Of a stretch of DNA of 64,000 nucleotides, positions 20,838-33,240 are shown piece after piece. Each line of letters starts with the position of its first letter. Positions within the stretch are counted from its first letter, which is position 1. Made by a program: the position numbers and the translations under genes. Origin of the DNA: Lathyrus oleraceus (lineage: Eukaryota > Streptophyta > Magnoliopsida > Fabales > Fabaceae). Location of the stretch: assembly GCF_024323335.1 (NCBI RefSeq), contig NC_066584.1, forward strand, positions 273,955,618 through 274,019,617. The letters run 5' to 3'. Under the pieces are notes generated by a model that was given only the letters and a program-made list of their open reading frames with translations, had not been told where the DNA came from and did not search any database.

Positions 20838-22628
20838 TGAAATTCTGGTGTAGTCAGAGTTTAGATGTTCTACTCCAAGTAATGACATATGATCTAACAT
20901 TGTTACTAATACAGCAAGACAGTTATACAAATTAAAACCTAGTACTGATATGCACACATTCACAGATGTCACGACATCTGCTACTATATCACCATAGTAT
21001 GGAAGAACACCCAGTTCTATCCATCTGGTACAAAGACATAGCAAAGATCAACCATAACACTTACTTCTGTTGAGCCTGCACAATTATCAGCATGATGTCT
21101 CAACATTGATTTGAACATCACCTATTACAGCATTACAGGTTTACCTTATTTTATAACAGACAAAATTATAACATGCAGAAGGTAAAAAACACAAGTAATT
21201 GTTAACCCAGTTCGGTGCAACATCACCTACGTCTGGGGGCATACCAAGCCAGGAAGAAGATCCACTATCAGCAGTATTAATTCAGAGTTAAACTCCCCCG
21301 TTTACAACTCTTCACTTAATCCCTACCCAATGCAATCTATACCTAGGAACTCCTAGATAGAAACCTCCAGTTTCCATTCCTATCACTACAATTACAATGT
21401 AATGCTAAACACCTTAAACTTGCTTCACAGCTTCGTTCAAGACCATAATCACTCTTGCCTACAGGCTTTGAGTTGCAAATACTCTCAGCTTTGAACACTG
21501 AGAAACACATGGTAACCTTCCCACAGATTGGGAGGTTTACCTCACACACACCCCTAAATTTTCATTCTATGAGGCTTACAAAAACTAGGTTACATATGCT
21601 ATTTATAACCTAATCACCCAACTGGATTTGGGCCTTCAGAAATCGCAACAAACTTGTTCTTTGCTGTTACAAATACAGTAGAAAATTTCTGCTACAAACA
21701 AGGTCTTCAATCCTAAAATCTCTCCATATATATCTCCATATTTGGAGCCTATATATATTCTGATTGAGTCTTTAAGACCTCCACATGTAACGCCACATAG
21801 GATTCTAATTCCCACATATTAGTGTGCTAACAAATAGGCTATTTGTTAGGTTCATTAATTGTAGCTCAGTTGTTAGTTTCTTGGATTTTAGATCAGCTAT
21901 TGGATTCCTGAAGAGTGGCCTGAGAAAAATCCTCAAACAGAAAAACTAACCATCCTACAATTTAGCATATGCTGTCAGGAATGAATGTCACAACATTCAG
22001 TTTGACGTCCAGAACATAGACCATATGCTAAGTCTGTTATTTTCCTGAAAATAGACTGTGCTAAATGTTGTATTGTAAAAGACCAACCAATCTATACTTC
22101 AGTATCAGCTTACAGTAATAAATGTCAAGACATCCAGTTTGACATTTTCCTAATGGGCCTTATGCCAGGTCAGTTATCCTCCTGAAGAACAGACTGAGAT
22201 ACATACTGAAATGTAGCAGAAAACCATCCTGTCTATTATTCAGTATATGCTGTCAATGATGAATGTCATAACATCCAGTTTAACATTCAGACAGTAGGCC
22301 TTATGCCAGGTCTGTTATTTCCTTGATAAACAGACTGAAAATAAATACTGAGTTATAACAGAACACCAACTGTTCTATTCCTCAGTATCTGCTGACAGGG
22401 ATGAATGTCATAACATCCAGTTTGACATTCAGTAGATCCTGTATTAGCTAAACCTGCAGCATACTACTCAAGTATGTCATGACATCAGTCAAGACATCAG
22501 AGTACAGTTAGATATTCTAACATACAATGCAGTCAAACAATCATTTCCACAGCATGTCATGACATCAGTCAAGACATTATAATCCAACTAGTGTTTTACC
22601 ATACAATGCAGCCAATCAAACATCTTCA
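20838..22628 (-). repeat. Sirevirus A 5' LTR
   Basis: On the plus strand it is TGAAATTCTGG...AACATCTTCA, so in minus sense it runs TGAAGATGTT...GAATTTCA with TGAA/TTCA inverted ends. It is the same length, to one base, as the copy at 15339-17130. The TATA-like TATAAATAG lies at plus 21599-21607. It borders ACTACCTCAG of the Ogre-P RNase H region. Confidence 0.9.
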
Positions 22629-24730
22629 ACTACCTCAGTAAGAAATTCACCGATTGTGAGACTCGGTATTCTATGCTAGAGAAGACTTGTGCGTATTGGC
22701 ATGTGTTGCTAAGCGTCCGCGTCAATATATGTTAAATCATACCACTTGGTTGATATCCAAAATGGATCCAATCAAGTATATTTTTGAGAAGCCTTCTTTA
22801 ACTGGGAGGATTTCCCGTTGGTAGATGTTGTTATCGGAGTATGATATTGAATTCCGATCTCAGAAAGTGATCAAAGATAGTGTCTTGGATGATCATTTGG
22901 CTCAGCAACCAATATGATTTTCCTGATGAAGAGATCTTGTACTTGAAAATGAAAGACTGTGATGAACCATTTCTTAAAGAAGGGCCAGAACCTGGTTCCC
23001 GTTGGGGCATGGTATTTGATGGAGCTGTTAATCAATAACGTAATGGCATTGGGGCAGTAACCATTTCTCCTCAAGGCACGCATTTTCCATTTACAGCTAG
23101 ATTGACTTTCAAGTGTATAAATAATATGGCTGAGTATGAAGCTTGCATTATGGGGATTGAAGAAGCCATTGACCTCCGAATCAAGTATTTGGACGTCTAC
23201 GGAGATTCAGCTTTGGTTGTGAATAAGATCAAAGGTGAATGGGAGACGAATCAATCCAGTTTGATACCATATAGAGATTATGCGAGGAGGATTTCAACTT
23301 TCTTTACAAAGGTTGAGTTTTATCATATCCCTCGAGATGAAAATTGGATGGCAGATGCTTTTGCAATGTTGGCTTCAACGATTATGGTGAAGTATTAGAA
23401 TGAAGTTCCCAATTTAAATGTGATGCGTATAGAAACACAAGCTCATGTGTTTGCTATTGAAGAAGCCAAGGAAGAGAAGCCATGGCATTTTGATATCAAG
23501 TGTTTCCTCCAAAGTCAGATTTACCCGCCTGGGGCATCTTTGAAAGATAAGAAGACTTTGAGAAGATTATCCGATAATTTCTACCGGAATTGTGATGTAT
23601 TGTATAAGAGAAACTTCGATATGGTTCTGCTCAGATGCATGGATAGACACGAAGCAGACTTATTGACGACTGAAGTCCGTGAAGGTTCCTTTGGTACTCA
23701 CTCTAATGGACACGCTATGGCAAAGAAGATGTGGAGAGCAGGTTACTATTGGATGACAATGGAATCTGACTGTTGCAAGTTTGTGAAGAAATGCCATAAG
23801 TGTCAAATATATGCAGATAAGATTCACGTTCCTCCGACACTGTTGAACGTCATTTCCTCCCCATATCCCTTCTCCATGTGGGGAATTGATATGATTGGCA
23901 TGATTGAGCATAAAGTGTCGAATGGACATCGTTTCATTTTAGTGGCAATTGACTACTTCACAAAGTGGGTTGAAGTGGCATCGCACGCGAATGTAACCAA
24001 GCAAGTTGTTGTGAGGTTTATCAAGAATTAGATTATATATCGTTATGGTGTGCCAAGTAGGATCATTACTGATAATGGATCTAACTTGAACAATAATATG
24101 GTGGATACTCTTTACAAAGACTTCAAGATTGCACATCATAATTCTTCCCTCTACAGACCTAAGATTAATGGGGTTGTTGAAGCTGCAAATAAGAACATCA
24201 ATAAGATTATCCAGATGATGGTTGTGACATACAAAGATTGGCATGAGATGCTCCCATTTGCTTTGCATGGGTATCGTACTTCCATCCGCACTTCAACAGG
24301 GGAAACCCCTATCTCACTTGTTTATGGCATGGAAGTTGTGCTCCCAGTAGAGAAGGAGATCCCATCATTGCGTGTCTTGGTGGAAGCCAAGTTGACCGAG
24401 GCTGAATGGTGTCATACCATGTATGATCAGCTGAATTTAATTGAAAAGAAGAGATTTACTGGCATGTGCCATGGTCAGTTGTATCAGTAGAGGATGAAGA
24501 AAGCTTTTGATAAGAAGGTCAGACCTCGTGTGTTCAAAGAAGGTGACCTTGTGCTCAAGAAGATTTTATCTTTCAAGCCAGATTCTAGGGGCAAATGGAC
24601 TCCTAATTATGAAGGTCTATGTGTTGTTAAGAGAGCCTTTTCAGGCGGTGCTTTGATTCTTACAACTATGGATGGTGAAGAGTTCACTCGTCCTGTGAAC
24701 ACAGATGCAGTCAAGAAATACTTTGCCTAA
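22629..24730 (+). pseudogene. Ogre-P pol 3' part: RNase H domains and integrase (many stops)
   Basis: Resuming from YLSKKFTDCETRYSMLEKTC, this covers the first RNase H tail (frameshifted near 22690-22730). The second RNase H has MAEYEACIMG, DVYGDSALVV and NWMADAFAML. Integrase has the HSNGHAM...CHKCQ zinc motif, WGIDMIG, TDNGSNL and NGVVEAANKN (D,D,E retained), then the C-terminal DAVKKYFA ending at TAA 24728-24730. At least five nonsense codons interrupt it (about 22823 TAG, 23036 TAA, 23397 TAG, 24029 TAG, 24488 TAG). Several sit at Trp or Gln codons, as expected from deamination of methylated cytosine. It is far more decayed than the Ogre-1 integrase, so this copy is old or heavily methylated. 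Confidence 0.93.
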
Positions 24731-27622
24731 AAAGAAAAGAACAACTCGCTAAGTTGAAAACCTGAAAGGGCGGATTAGGCAAAAATGAGCATCCCGGTGG
24801 ATTGAAATCCGAAACGGAGATCCATGCAAAAATTAGAGACACAAAAACAGAAAGAACCAACCCGATAAATTGAGTACCCTACCTTGGGGAAATTTTTGAA
24901 AAAATTAGGGATTCTGGAAAGTAACTGTAGGCTGCTGATCTTTAGTTCTGAAGACATTCTTGAGAAAATTGGTCAATTCTGATTCATCATCCCCGATGAA
25001 GTTGCCAAGAGCACAGTGGACATCAAAAGTTGGTAGAAGGATTAGTGATCATTGTATTAAATGTAGTCCTTTTCCATGAAAATTACCATTTTTCAACTTT
25101 TGTAAAGATCTATGGAGTCTTGTCATTTACAGACTATCATCCCATTAAATAAAGTTGAGCTTTTTATCCAATTGTTTCTACTCTTGTTTAATTAAGCCAA
25201 ATAGAGTTCAATTTTATTATGATCATTTTTGAAAATAAATTTTAAAATCAAAATCATGTTTTCTTAAATATATAAAAGCAATTATTTTAAGCAATCAATA
25301 TCATTTAAAAGAATATCAACAACAGTTTGAAAAGCGGTACGCCCTAAATATGGAGCATTATTGGTTCTCCCCAAGTAGTGGACGTAATCCCTATTTCACC
25401 CTCGACAGCGTTTCAGTAGCCGAGTTCTATTGGTTTCCCCAGCCGAGTTCTGTTGGTTTCCTCAGTTGAGTTTGTTGGCCTCCCTTGAGTTATAGGCGTG
25501 TTGTTTCGGCAGTTTGAATGGTTTCGGCAAATTTCGTTTCCCCGCAAGTCGTCAGAGTTACTCCTAATTTTGAGCAGCTATTGTGTTAATCACCTGCAGG
25601 GTTGTCTCCCATTTGATATGGCATTGACCTAAAATTCCCCGCAGATGTTATAGAAGTTTCCTTAGCAGATCCTCTCCTTGTGCTTTACCCAGCCAGGATT
25701 GAACCTTCGAGGCGTTCGTTTGTTTTCTCTCCAGAAGTTGTTTCCCTCTTGTGAGGATTGGCTAGGGGTTGTATCGATGATTTAAACCAGTGACATTTGT
25801 ATCCTTTGTGATCGTTTTGTCAGCATAATAATCATATATGCATATACATATACATATACATTCATGTAATTTCATTATTGCATTGTTGCACTTTGTGATT
25901 CATTGTTCATGTTAATCCTCTGCTATGGTGGTATAATTTTCCCCATACAGATTTGGTCTGTCTGTCCTCTTTCAATTGTAGAGTGTCAGCTCATTAAGCA
26001 GAAAGACTTTAACCTTTCTCTTTCCCCACTGAGTTATTTCCTCGTGGATGATTGTTATTTTTGTTTCCTCCACATTTGAGTATCTAGACGGAACCACTCC
26101 CCTTGAGTTATGCCCTCATTGGGTTTGAGTATTTGATTAACCGTTTCTTTCTAGATCTTACCTAGATAGATGCTTTTTGGTCCCCTGGGAGCCTATTACC
26201 TAGTAACTGGTAATATTCTTCTCATGTTTGTCACTTTTGCCCAATACCCGAAAAAGGTAACCTTGTTTCCCCAGTGGATTCGTTTCCACATCTCCCAGGA
26301 AGTATATCCTTGATATGTTCATCCTAACCGATTACGAATATTTTCTTCCCTTGCTTGAGTTTATCCTTGATATGTTCATCCTAACCGGTGACGAAAATTC
26401 TCTTTAGTATTCTACCCAGTAACTGGTAGTTGTAGTCCTTATTTTGTTCCCCAGAGAGTTAATCCTTGATATGTTCATCCTAACCGGTGACGAATTTCCT
26501 TCTCTTTGTAGTCTTCTACCCAGTAACCGGTAGTTGTAAATCCCGCTTTTTCCCCTTTGCAGAGTTTATCTTTGATATGTTCATCCTAATCGGTGACGGA
26601 TATACTCTTGTTGGTATTCTATCCCGTAGCTGATAGATGTAATTCCTATTTCTCCCCTCTGATTCTATCCTTGATATGTTCATCCTAACCGATGATGGAT
26701 ATTCTCTTTTCGGTGTTCTATCCAGCATTTGATAGATGTAATCCCCAGTTTTTCAGGCAGTTTATCCTTGATATGTTCATCCTAACCGATGACTGATACC
26801 CTTCCTAAATTCCCCAGGAAAGTTTATCCTTGATATGTTCATCCTAAACGATGATGGATTGTCTTTCCTTTGACTTTATCCTTGATATGTTCACTTTAAC
26901 CAGTGACGGATGTTCTCTCTCTTTGGTCTTCTGCCCATTAACTGGTAGTTGTAAAGCCTATTTTTTGGGATTTTCCCAGCAGTTTATTCTTACCCAGTAA
27001 CCAGTAATAAATTCACCTCCTGGTTGCCTTCAGTGAGTCATCCTTGATATGTTTACCCTAATCTGTAACGGATGTCCTCCCTGCCAGATTTTGTTATCTT
27101 CTTACCCAGTAACTAGTAATGGATAATAAATTTCTGCTCCTCCTGTGTTGGAGATCTTTTTTTCCCCAGTTGAGTTTGAGTGCGCATTTGCTTAGTGAAA
27201 TCTATGTTTCCTTCTTGGTTCGAGTATTTCAGCTTTGATCTGATATACCCATTTCCCCGTAGATGTTCGTCTGGTTCCCCGACTGATTCGTTCCATTCAT
27301 TTATTTTCATGGAATCCCTCGAGTCCCCCAATTGTTTTATGTCGTAGCCTGGCCTACGCACAACCCTTTTTCCCCAGAGTCTATGCCTCCCTAGTGAGTT
27401 TTCCTTATGGAATGCATTATACTCATGTTATACTTTCAGTCTCTCCAAATTCCTTTCCTTTGTTGCAACATTTCCCCACAAAGATTATTTCAACATTTCA
27501 TATCATATGCATCATGAGGTCTCTTAGGGACCAAAATTTGTTTCTATATGTTATTATTTAAGCCCATTCTACTGAGTCAATGCGAAGATTTTAACCTTCA
27601 TCTCCTCAGTTAGAACATCCTT
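24731..27622 (+). other. Ogre-P 3' untranslated region (2.9 kb)
   Basis: This is non-coding. It is pyrimidine-rich, with frequent TTCCCC phrases, and runs from the integrase stop to the PPT. The start (CTGAAAGGGCGGATTAGGCAAAAATGAGC) parallels Ogre-1 at 680-780 in the opposite orientation. Frames within it are chance. Long 3' UTRs with fast-changing tandem repeats are known in pea Ogre-like elements. The structured repeat block is listed separately. Confidence 0.8.
26198..27119 (+). repeat. Array of two interleaved short hairpin families in the Ogre-P 3' UTR
   Basis: Family 1 has a 5-bp stem and an 8-nt loop. TTACC/GGTAA is at 26198-26215, CTACC/GGTAG at 26412-26429 and 26516-26533, CTATC/GATAG at 26619-26636 and 26718-26735, CTGCC/GGTAG at 26931-26948, and TTACC/AGTAA at 26990-27007 and 27102-27119. 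The loop is usually CAGTAACT-like. Family 2 is TATCCTTGATATGTTCATCC plus TAACCGGTGACGGATA-like tails, about nine copies from 26304 to 27074, with closing pairs TATCC/GGATA (26666-26701) and CATCC/GGATG (27039-27074). Stem changes are often compensated. Confidence 0.82.
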
Positions 27623-27635
27623 AAATAGGGGCAGC
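27623..27635 (+). promoter_or_regulatory. Ogre-P polypurine tract
   Basis: AAATAGGGGCAGC ends directly at the LTR start TGTAAACCC. The Ogre-3 counterpart is AATATGGGCAGC (minus sense) at 57447-57459. Confidence 0.8.
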
Positions 27636-29151
27636 TGTAAACCCTAATTTTGACCCTAAGATCCCTCATGTTATTCTCATCATATGCATTGGCATTGGGA
27701 TCACATCTTGGCATCCTCCTTAACCCTGATTCATTGGGTTTGCATTGGGAGAGATCAACAAGCACCATTTGATTGTATTATACTTTATATTTTATCATTT
27801 TTACTAACCAAAATACCAAAAATATGTCTTTATATAAACTAACTCTTTTGTAGGTAGGGCATGTGCTCACCTTTGATTTATCAAGCTCACATCTAGGGTT
27901 TAAGACCCTCAATGCAAGGTGTTCAATCAAGAATTGGTTTACTATGGCTATGAGCATCATATATGAATCCCCATTGTCTTCACATGTTATTTCGATCAAG
28001 AACTCATCAAGAGTTTGGAGTTGGTTTGCCTTGGAAACCCTAATTCATCTAGGTATCTTGTGTAACTTCTTCAACAAGTCTCTTCAACAATTGATCAAAT
28101 ATTTCAAGGCATACTTCAAATATCATAATCTTATGAATATATGATCCTCCATGAGTCCCAAAAGTCAAGAGAATATCAAGCCAGCAAGTTGGTTCATGGT
28201 GGTTGACCAGAGGAATTCATCTAATCAAAACTGGAGTTCCCTAGACCCTATATCCTACAATATTTGCCATATGAAAATAATTTCAAGAGAAAAGTTACTC
28301 AAAATGACATCCCAAACAAACTTCATGTTAATGTCAAGATCTAGTTTTGCTTGGAAAGTCATTTTTATGGTGACAGATTATAGGTCATTTTGCCTAAACC
28401 CTAATTGGGAGGTCAACTTCCCAAGGCCATAACTTTCTTAATTTTTATTATATAAAATATATTCAAGTTGCACAATCAAATTAAATATGTATAATTCAAT
28501 GTTTATGTTTTGAGGATGAGCAAATTCAACTTTTATATGCATGTGATATGAGGAGACATTATATGTCATTTTGGACCAATGCCATTGAACAAGTGATTTT
28601 CCTCAACTTCAAAAATGCATAACTCCTTCATGCCAAATCCAAATGAGGTCAAATTTATGACCATTTTGAAATACTTTGATAGAGATACAACTTTGATGAA
28701 GTAGCGTTTCTCATTTGAAGCTCACACAAAACGTTATTCAAGGTGGAAGAAGTGAACATATGGCTTGACACTTAGAAAAGTTTTTGACATGTTTGATTTT
28801 CCCAACTTCCACCTCAAAATTCGTCATGATCCAAGCTTCAAATGAAAAAGTGTTCAACATGAAAGTTGTTCCTCTTGATCTAATGTTTCCAAAAAGTCCA
28901 ATTCCATCCCATTTGGACAAAGTATGAGTGACTTGCACATGGCTTCAACTTGGATCACCATTTGGCATAATAGAACTTGTATTCCTCATACACAATTGCA
29001 TGGCTGACCAATGTGACTTCAGCAATGTTTGTACTCATTTTTGGACCTGAAGAGATGATTAGATGGGCCTATCACACTCCTATGCTTACATGAAATGTAC
29101 ATTGCTATTTTTGGAACTTAATTTCAAGTGTGCATTTAGCAATCATATGGC

Positions 29152-29160
29152 TATAAATAG
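29152..29160 (+). promoter_or_regulatory. TATA box of the Ogre-P LTR promoter
   Basis: TATAAATAG, followed by AGCCCTTCATGC, sits about 1.5 kb into the LTR and is the only strong TATA in the region. U3 would end, and transcription start, some 30 bp downstream. Confidence 0.7.
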
Positions 29161-32100
29161 AGCCCTTCATGCTTAGAATCAAGGACCCCTACGAGCCAGA
29201 TTTGAATCCCTAGCTCCAAACCCTCTGTTTCAAAGGATAACCATGAGAATTTCCATCGGAAATTGAGTTTGAATCTCCACTGTTTTGAGATTCAAATCTC
29301 CAAGAGTCCTGTGCCTTTTGTTGATTCAATCCCACTCCATCAAGTGTCCAGAGCAAGATCAAGAGCAATTGGAAGCAAGATCATGTTCATACAAACCTGC
29401 ATTGAAGGTATTTTTCATAATTTTTCATCTCTTTGATTCTCACTCAATTCTCTATAATTCTTCTTGATCTTTGGTTGTCTGAAGTCCTACCAATGTAGAT
29501 AACAAGATTGGTTGTCTGAAGGAACTCAGATCATGATCCTCAAAATTCAACTCCCTGTATCTTTCAATATACTTGGAGTTAGGAGAGATTGAGTCCAAAT
29601 TCGAGCTCCTGGGCATTTTTACTTTAAATCCATGTCTTTATTTTTAATTTTGGTGATGGTTGAGAGTGAACCAGTCCGGTGAGGCTCACCGAAGAAGGAG
29701 ACCAGAGCATTGGATCCGATGGTGTGTTGGCGTTCATCTGAGCCATATGATCCTTTTGAATTGTTTTAATCTCGTGCATTGGTTTTGAATACCATCCCTG
29801 CAGCGCTTTGACTCGTGTCCATCATGGAACGCGAGCTGAGGACCACTTGATCTGCCACCTCAATTAATGAGGGAGATCAAGTGGTCCACGTTTTTTGCTA
29901 TTTTCTGATTTTCATTTTATTTGGTTTATTTTCATTAATTCATATTAATTTATATATTGATCCAAAAAATATGAGAGTTTCACCAAAAAAATTTAAATAA
30001 TCTCCTCTTTCATTTTCTGAATTAAAATTATTTTTTGGATCATTATTAATATTTTTCATGATTTAATTGTTTTTATGAATATTTTTAATTGTTTAAAAAT
30101 AGTTTTAAGTTTCCAAAATTAATGAAATTTTTTCTCCAAGGTCCTTTGACCTTGTTTGACCTATGATAAATCACATGGCCATTTATTTGGTGTTTTGATG
30201 AGGTTTTAGGATTTTGACCAACCATAATTTAATTTAATGCATTTTTTAATTGATTTTAATTGTTTAATTGCAAAATAAATTGTGTCGAGCCTTTGATATT
30301 GACTTGTTGAGTTTGACTTGTGTTGTTGGGCCTTGGTCAAGGTTGATTTGAATTTGTTAAGTTAAAATCATTGGATTTAGGGGATTGATGAAATGTATAT
30401 TTCATCTCCCAAAATGAATGAATGATTTTAATTTGATAAAAGTCCTCCTTTGACCAATTTTGTGTTGATTCCATTCTCTCTCCCTCTTCATCTTAATCCC
30501 ATTCTCTTCTCATTCATTTCATGGACCTATGATGTCTCTATATCCTAAGGCTAATTGATTGCAAAATCAACATAAGTGTGGATGAGATTAGGTCCACCCC
30601 TTTTGCATATTCTTTTAAGTGTGGTATGTTTTAGGAGTATGGTTCGTAATACCATATCTCTAACATGCGTTAACACTAAAATTTCTATTGCCCAACCTCA
30701 AATAGTTGTGACTTCTACATAACTCCAATTACGATTGCTTAACATAACGCTAAATTTGTGACACAAAATGCATAGCATTCTAGTAAGTGAGATTGTAAGT
30801 CTCCCCTCTTTCATATTATTGTGTGGAAACTTGGCGTTTTTTCCTTCCTTTGGAAGATGTCTTGGTTCAAGGATCCATGCTTGTGAATAGTGGGTTGACT
30901 GCTCTCTAAAGAATGACTTAAACAAAACAAAAGCAAAAGCAAAAGCAATACTAATTTCTAATCAATTAACAATTAACATTTAATTTCAAGTCATTTACTT
31001 TTATGCACTTCAATTTTAAGTCTTTATTCATTTGCCATTATTCATACCAATTTAACTTGTTTACTTTAATGTCATTTTCACTTTGCTCATTTGAGCCTTA
31101 TCTTGTGATTATATTGTGATTGTATATACTTGTTTGTGTTTGTGGTCTTTTGACCTTAATGTACATAATAACAACAAAAACCCTAAAAAGAAATTTCTGT
31201 GGACTGTTGGATTTGATCTGAGACATTGGAATTAGAATTAGGTAACACTCCCTATGCAAAAGGACTTGGCCAATGCCAACTTTCATGAAACCAAGTGCTT
31301 GTGAATTGAAACTTCATCATAAGCAAGTATTGATGATCCATTTGAGCTCATCTGCTACATGGTCTTATTGAAGTTGTTACTTTGAACTTGTGCCTAGTGC
31401 TTATCTTTGAGTTCATCTGATACATGGGAGATTATGAAGAAGATCACGGAGTTGCTAAGCTTGGATGTGGCTATATTGCTTGCTTCTGAAGTCCAAGGGA
31501 AATTTAGGTTTCTATATGACATTCTTGTCTATTGGATTACATGCCATTGGTAAAATCTTTTCAACTCTTAGCTTTTAATTTTTGCTTAGGATTAGTCTCT
31601 TCATCTCTTCCCCACCTCTTTAATTTAAAATCTCTCCCTCCTTTTAAAATCTTCTTTGCTTGTGTTTTTTAACTTAGACCATATTGCAAATTAGAAACTT
31701 TGGCCTTATGCCAATGCATTTTTAAACCCTTTTCTTAATCAAACTTGTAAATGAACCTAACTATACTTGACTTCAAATTTCAAAAGACAAAAAGAACTTA
31801 CACTCATTCAAACCTTTTTAGGCATTTTGTGCCTTTGTTAAACTTAAACTTTTTAAAATGCAATACACCCATTTTGAAATTGTTACCACGAACTACGAGG
31901 TTTTGATCCCTCATTTTATGTTGGTTTGTAGGCACATGTCCGAAGGTCTTGTCAAACACAAAAATATAATTAATGACTTCTTTTCTCATCCCTCTACTAT
32001 ATATATTTTTTTGCAAACATCATTTTCTACAAAAACACATATGCACACAAAAAAGGGCTCCCTAGGAGTACCTAGGACACTTTGGGTGCTAACACCTTGC

Positions 32101-32210
32101 CTCTGTGTAACCAACCCCCTTACCTGTAATCTCTGACATTTTATTAGTTTTGATTTGAAAACTTCTTATCTTTGGGTTTTGTTCGTACTTTTCCCTTTTC
32201 CCTTGGAAAC

Positions 32211-32234
32211 AATAAAAGCGCGGTGGCGACTCTG
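32211..32234 (+). promoter_or_regulatory. Poly(A) signal and PBS-like motif in Ogre-P LTR
   Basis: AATAAA (32211-32216) is followed six bases later by GTGGCGACTCTG (32223-32234), identical to the first 12 bases of the Ogre PBS though it lies inside the LTR about 55 bp before its end. Equivalent pairs occur in Ogre-1 (about 10558-10582), Ogre-2 (about 34175-34197) and Ogre-3 (about 44723-44745 and 54791-54813). Confidence 0.75.
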
Positions 32235-32289
32235 GTTTAATTGACGTCTAGCGTATCCATAGCTTGATGGTCCTGAATTTACCGCTACA

Positions 32290-33240
32290 GATCTTTACCC
32301 TCTTGATAGAAAAGACCTTCTAACTGAGTGTTATTAGGTTTGTCTCTCGAGGGGAACCCAAGTTGACTACGAGCCAAAGAAGTGTTGTAGTTGATTCCTC
32401 CTTGTGTACCAATGAGAGGTACATTAGAGAATTCACCTTAACTATCAATAATATCCAAGCTACTCATCATAGAATCATACCAAACAATATCATCATTAGT
32501 GAGAGACATAAGTATCTGAGACCACCGTAGACATTGTTTGTTCTCCATAAAAGCATGCGTCTGAGGCAATGCAAAATAAACCACTTGTACAGAAGAGGAA
32601 CACAACACACAATAGTCCCACCACCTTTAGAATTCCTCAAATACAGAGAGAAAAGCATATCACCTAACAGAGTAGGAACATGATTCCTAATCAAGAAGAT
32701 TCTAATGGCATTAACATCAATAAAAACATCAATGTTAGGGAACAAAGCTAAACCATATATGAGCAACACAAAGATGGCTTCAAAAGCATCCACACTGCCG
32801 GCTTGAGCAAAGGTAGTAGCTTTCCCAATAAGGAATTTAGAAGTGAACCCAAACATTCCTCCTTTCTTCACGCAATGAGCCTCAATCTCAGGCTTCTTCA
32901 TATCAAGAGCTTCAGCTATAAGATAAGATTTAGGAATCTCCTCCAATCCACTGAAAGGCACCTTGTCAGAAACGGGTAGTCCTAAGAGGTAGGCATACTT
33001 CTCTAACGTAGGCATAAGTTGATAACGGGGAAATGTGAAGCAACGGTAGAGAGGGTCATAAAATTGAACCAACACACTCAAGAGTCCTTCAGCCACATCA
33101 GTAGATAACACAGATAAAAGCTTCCCATGACGTTGCTTGAAGTCCCAGGGATCTAATACAAAGGATGACAACTTCCTTAGCTCTTTCAAGTCGGGACATC
33201 TGAAACTGTACTTCTTAGTGTTCCTTCGTCCATAATCCAT
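32290..33240 (-). pseudogene. Ogre-2 ORF1 protein (truncated)
   Basis: ATG at 33240 gives MDYGRRNTKKYSFRCPDL, then LSSFVLDPWDF, QFYDPLYRCFTFPRYQLMPT, LFPNIDVFIDVNAIRIF and GGGTIVCCVPLLYKWF, parallel to Ogre-1 ORF1. Near 32575 the frame shifts by one, and homology continues in the other frame (SLTNDDIVWYDSM, then a TAA at about 32442, GEFSNVPLIGTQGG, QLGFPSRDKPNN). The sequence is cut at 32290 by the end of the Ogre-P LTR, and the C-terminal part present in Ogre-1 (8511-8047) is absent. The shared N-terminus fixes the start codon for both copies. The function is unknown. Confidence 0.85.

Larger units (their letters stand above)
15230..22628 (-). mobile_element. Sirevirus A: non-autonomous Ty1-copia element inserted in Ogre-P pol
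   Basis: In minus sense the order is 5' LTR (22628-20838), PBS, internal region (20819-17131), PPT, LTR (17130-15339), then a second PBS and leader fragment (15338-15230) running straight into Ogre-P RT. The duplicated leader is homologous to 20729-20837. The two LTRs are 1791 and 1792 bp and differ by scattered substitutions. The PBS fits initiator tRNA-Met (TGGTATCAGAGCAGGC). Short palindromes in the LTRs and several GGGGGAG tracts before the 3' LTR fit the Sirevirus genus. No gag-pol frame survives. No matching 5-bp target duplication can be assigned, because the 15230 side is a deletion junction; the other flank starts ACTAC (22629-22633). Confidence 0.88.
27636..32289 (+). repeat. Ogre-P 3' LTR, complete (4654 bp)
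   Basis: It runs TGTAAACCCTAATTTTGACC... to ...GAATTTACCGCTACA, preceded by a PPT. It has a TATA box (29152-29160), a poly(A) signal (32211-32216) and a PBS-like motif (32223-32234). It is an inverted relative of the Ogre-2 LTR (34119-42841) over most of its length. It contains the uninterrupted counterpart of the CACTA insertion site (about 30009-30038). Its last base joins Ogre-2 ORF1 at 32290. Weak frames inside, such as 28151-28432, have no support. Confidence 0.9.

Noticed and set aside
28151..28432. A 93-codon frame within the Ogre-P LTR as a small gene.
   Set aside because: It lies inside LTR U3 upstream of the TATA box, with no similarity to a protein family and no counterpart recognised in the other LTRs.
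32290..32294. GATCT as the target duplication of Ogre-P.
   Set aside because: The 5' LTR of Ogre-P is missing, so there is no second flank with which to compare.
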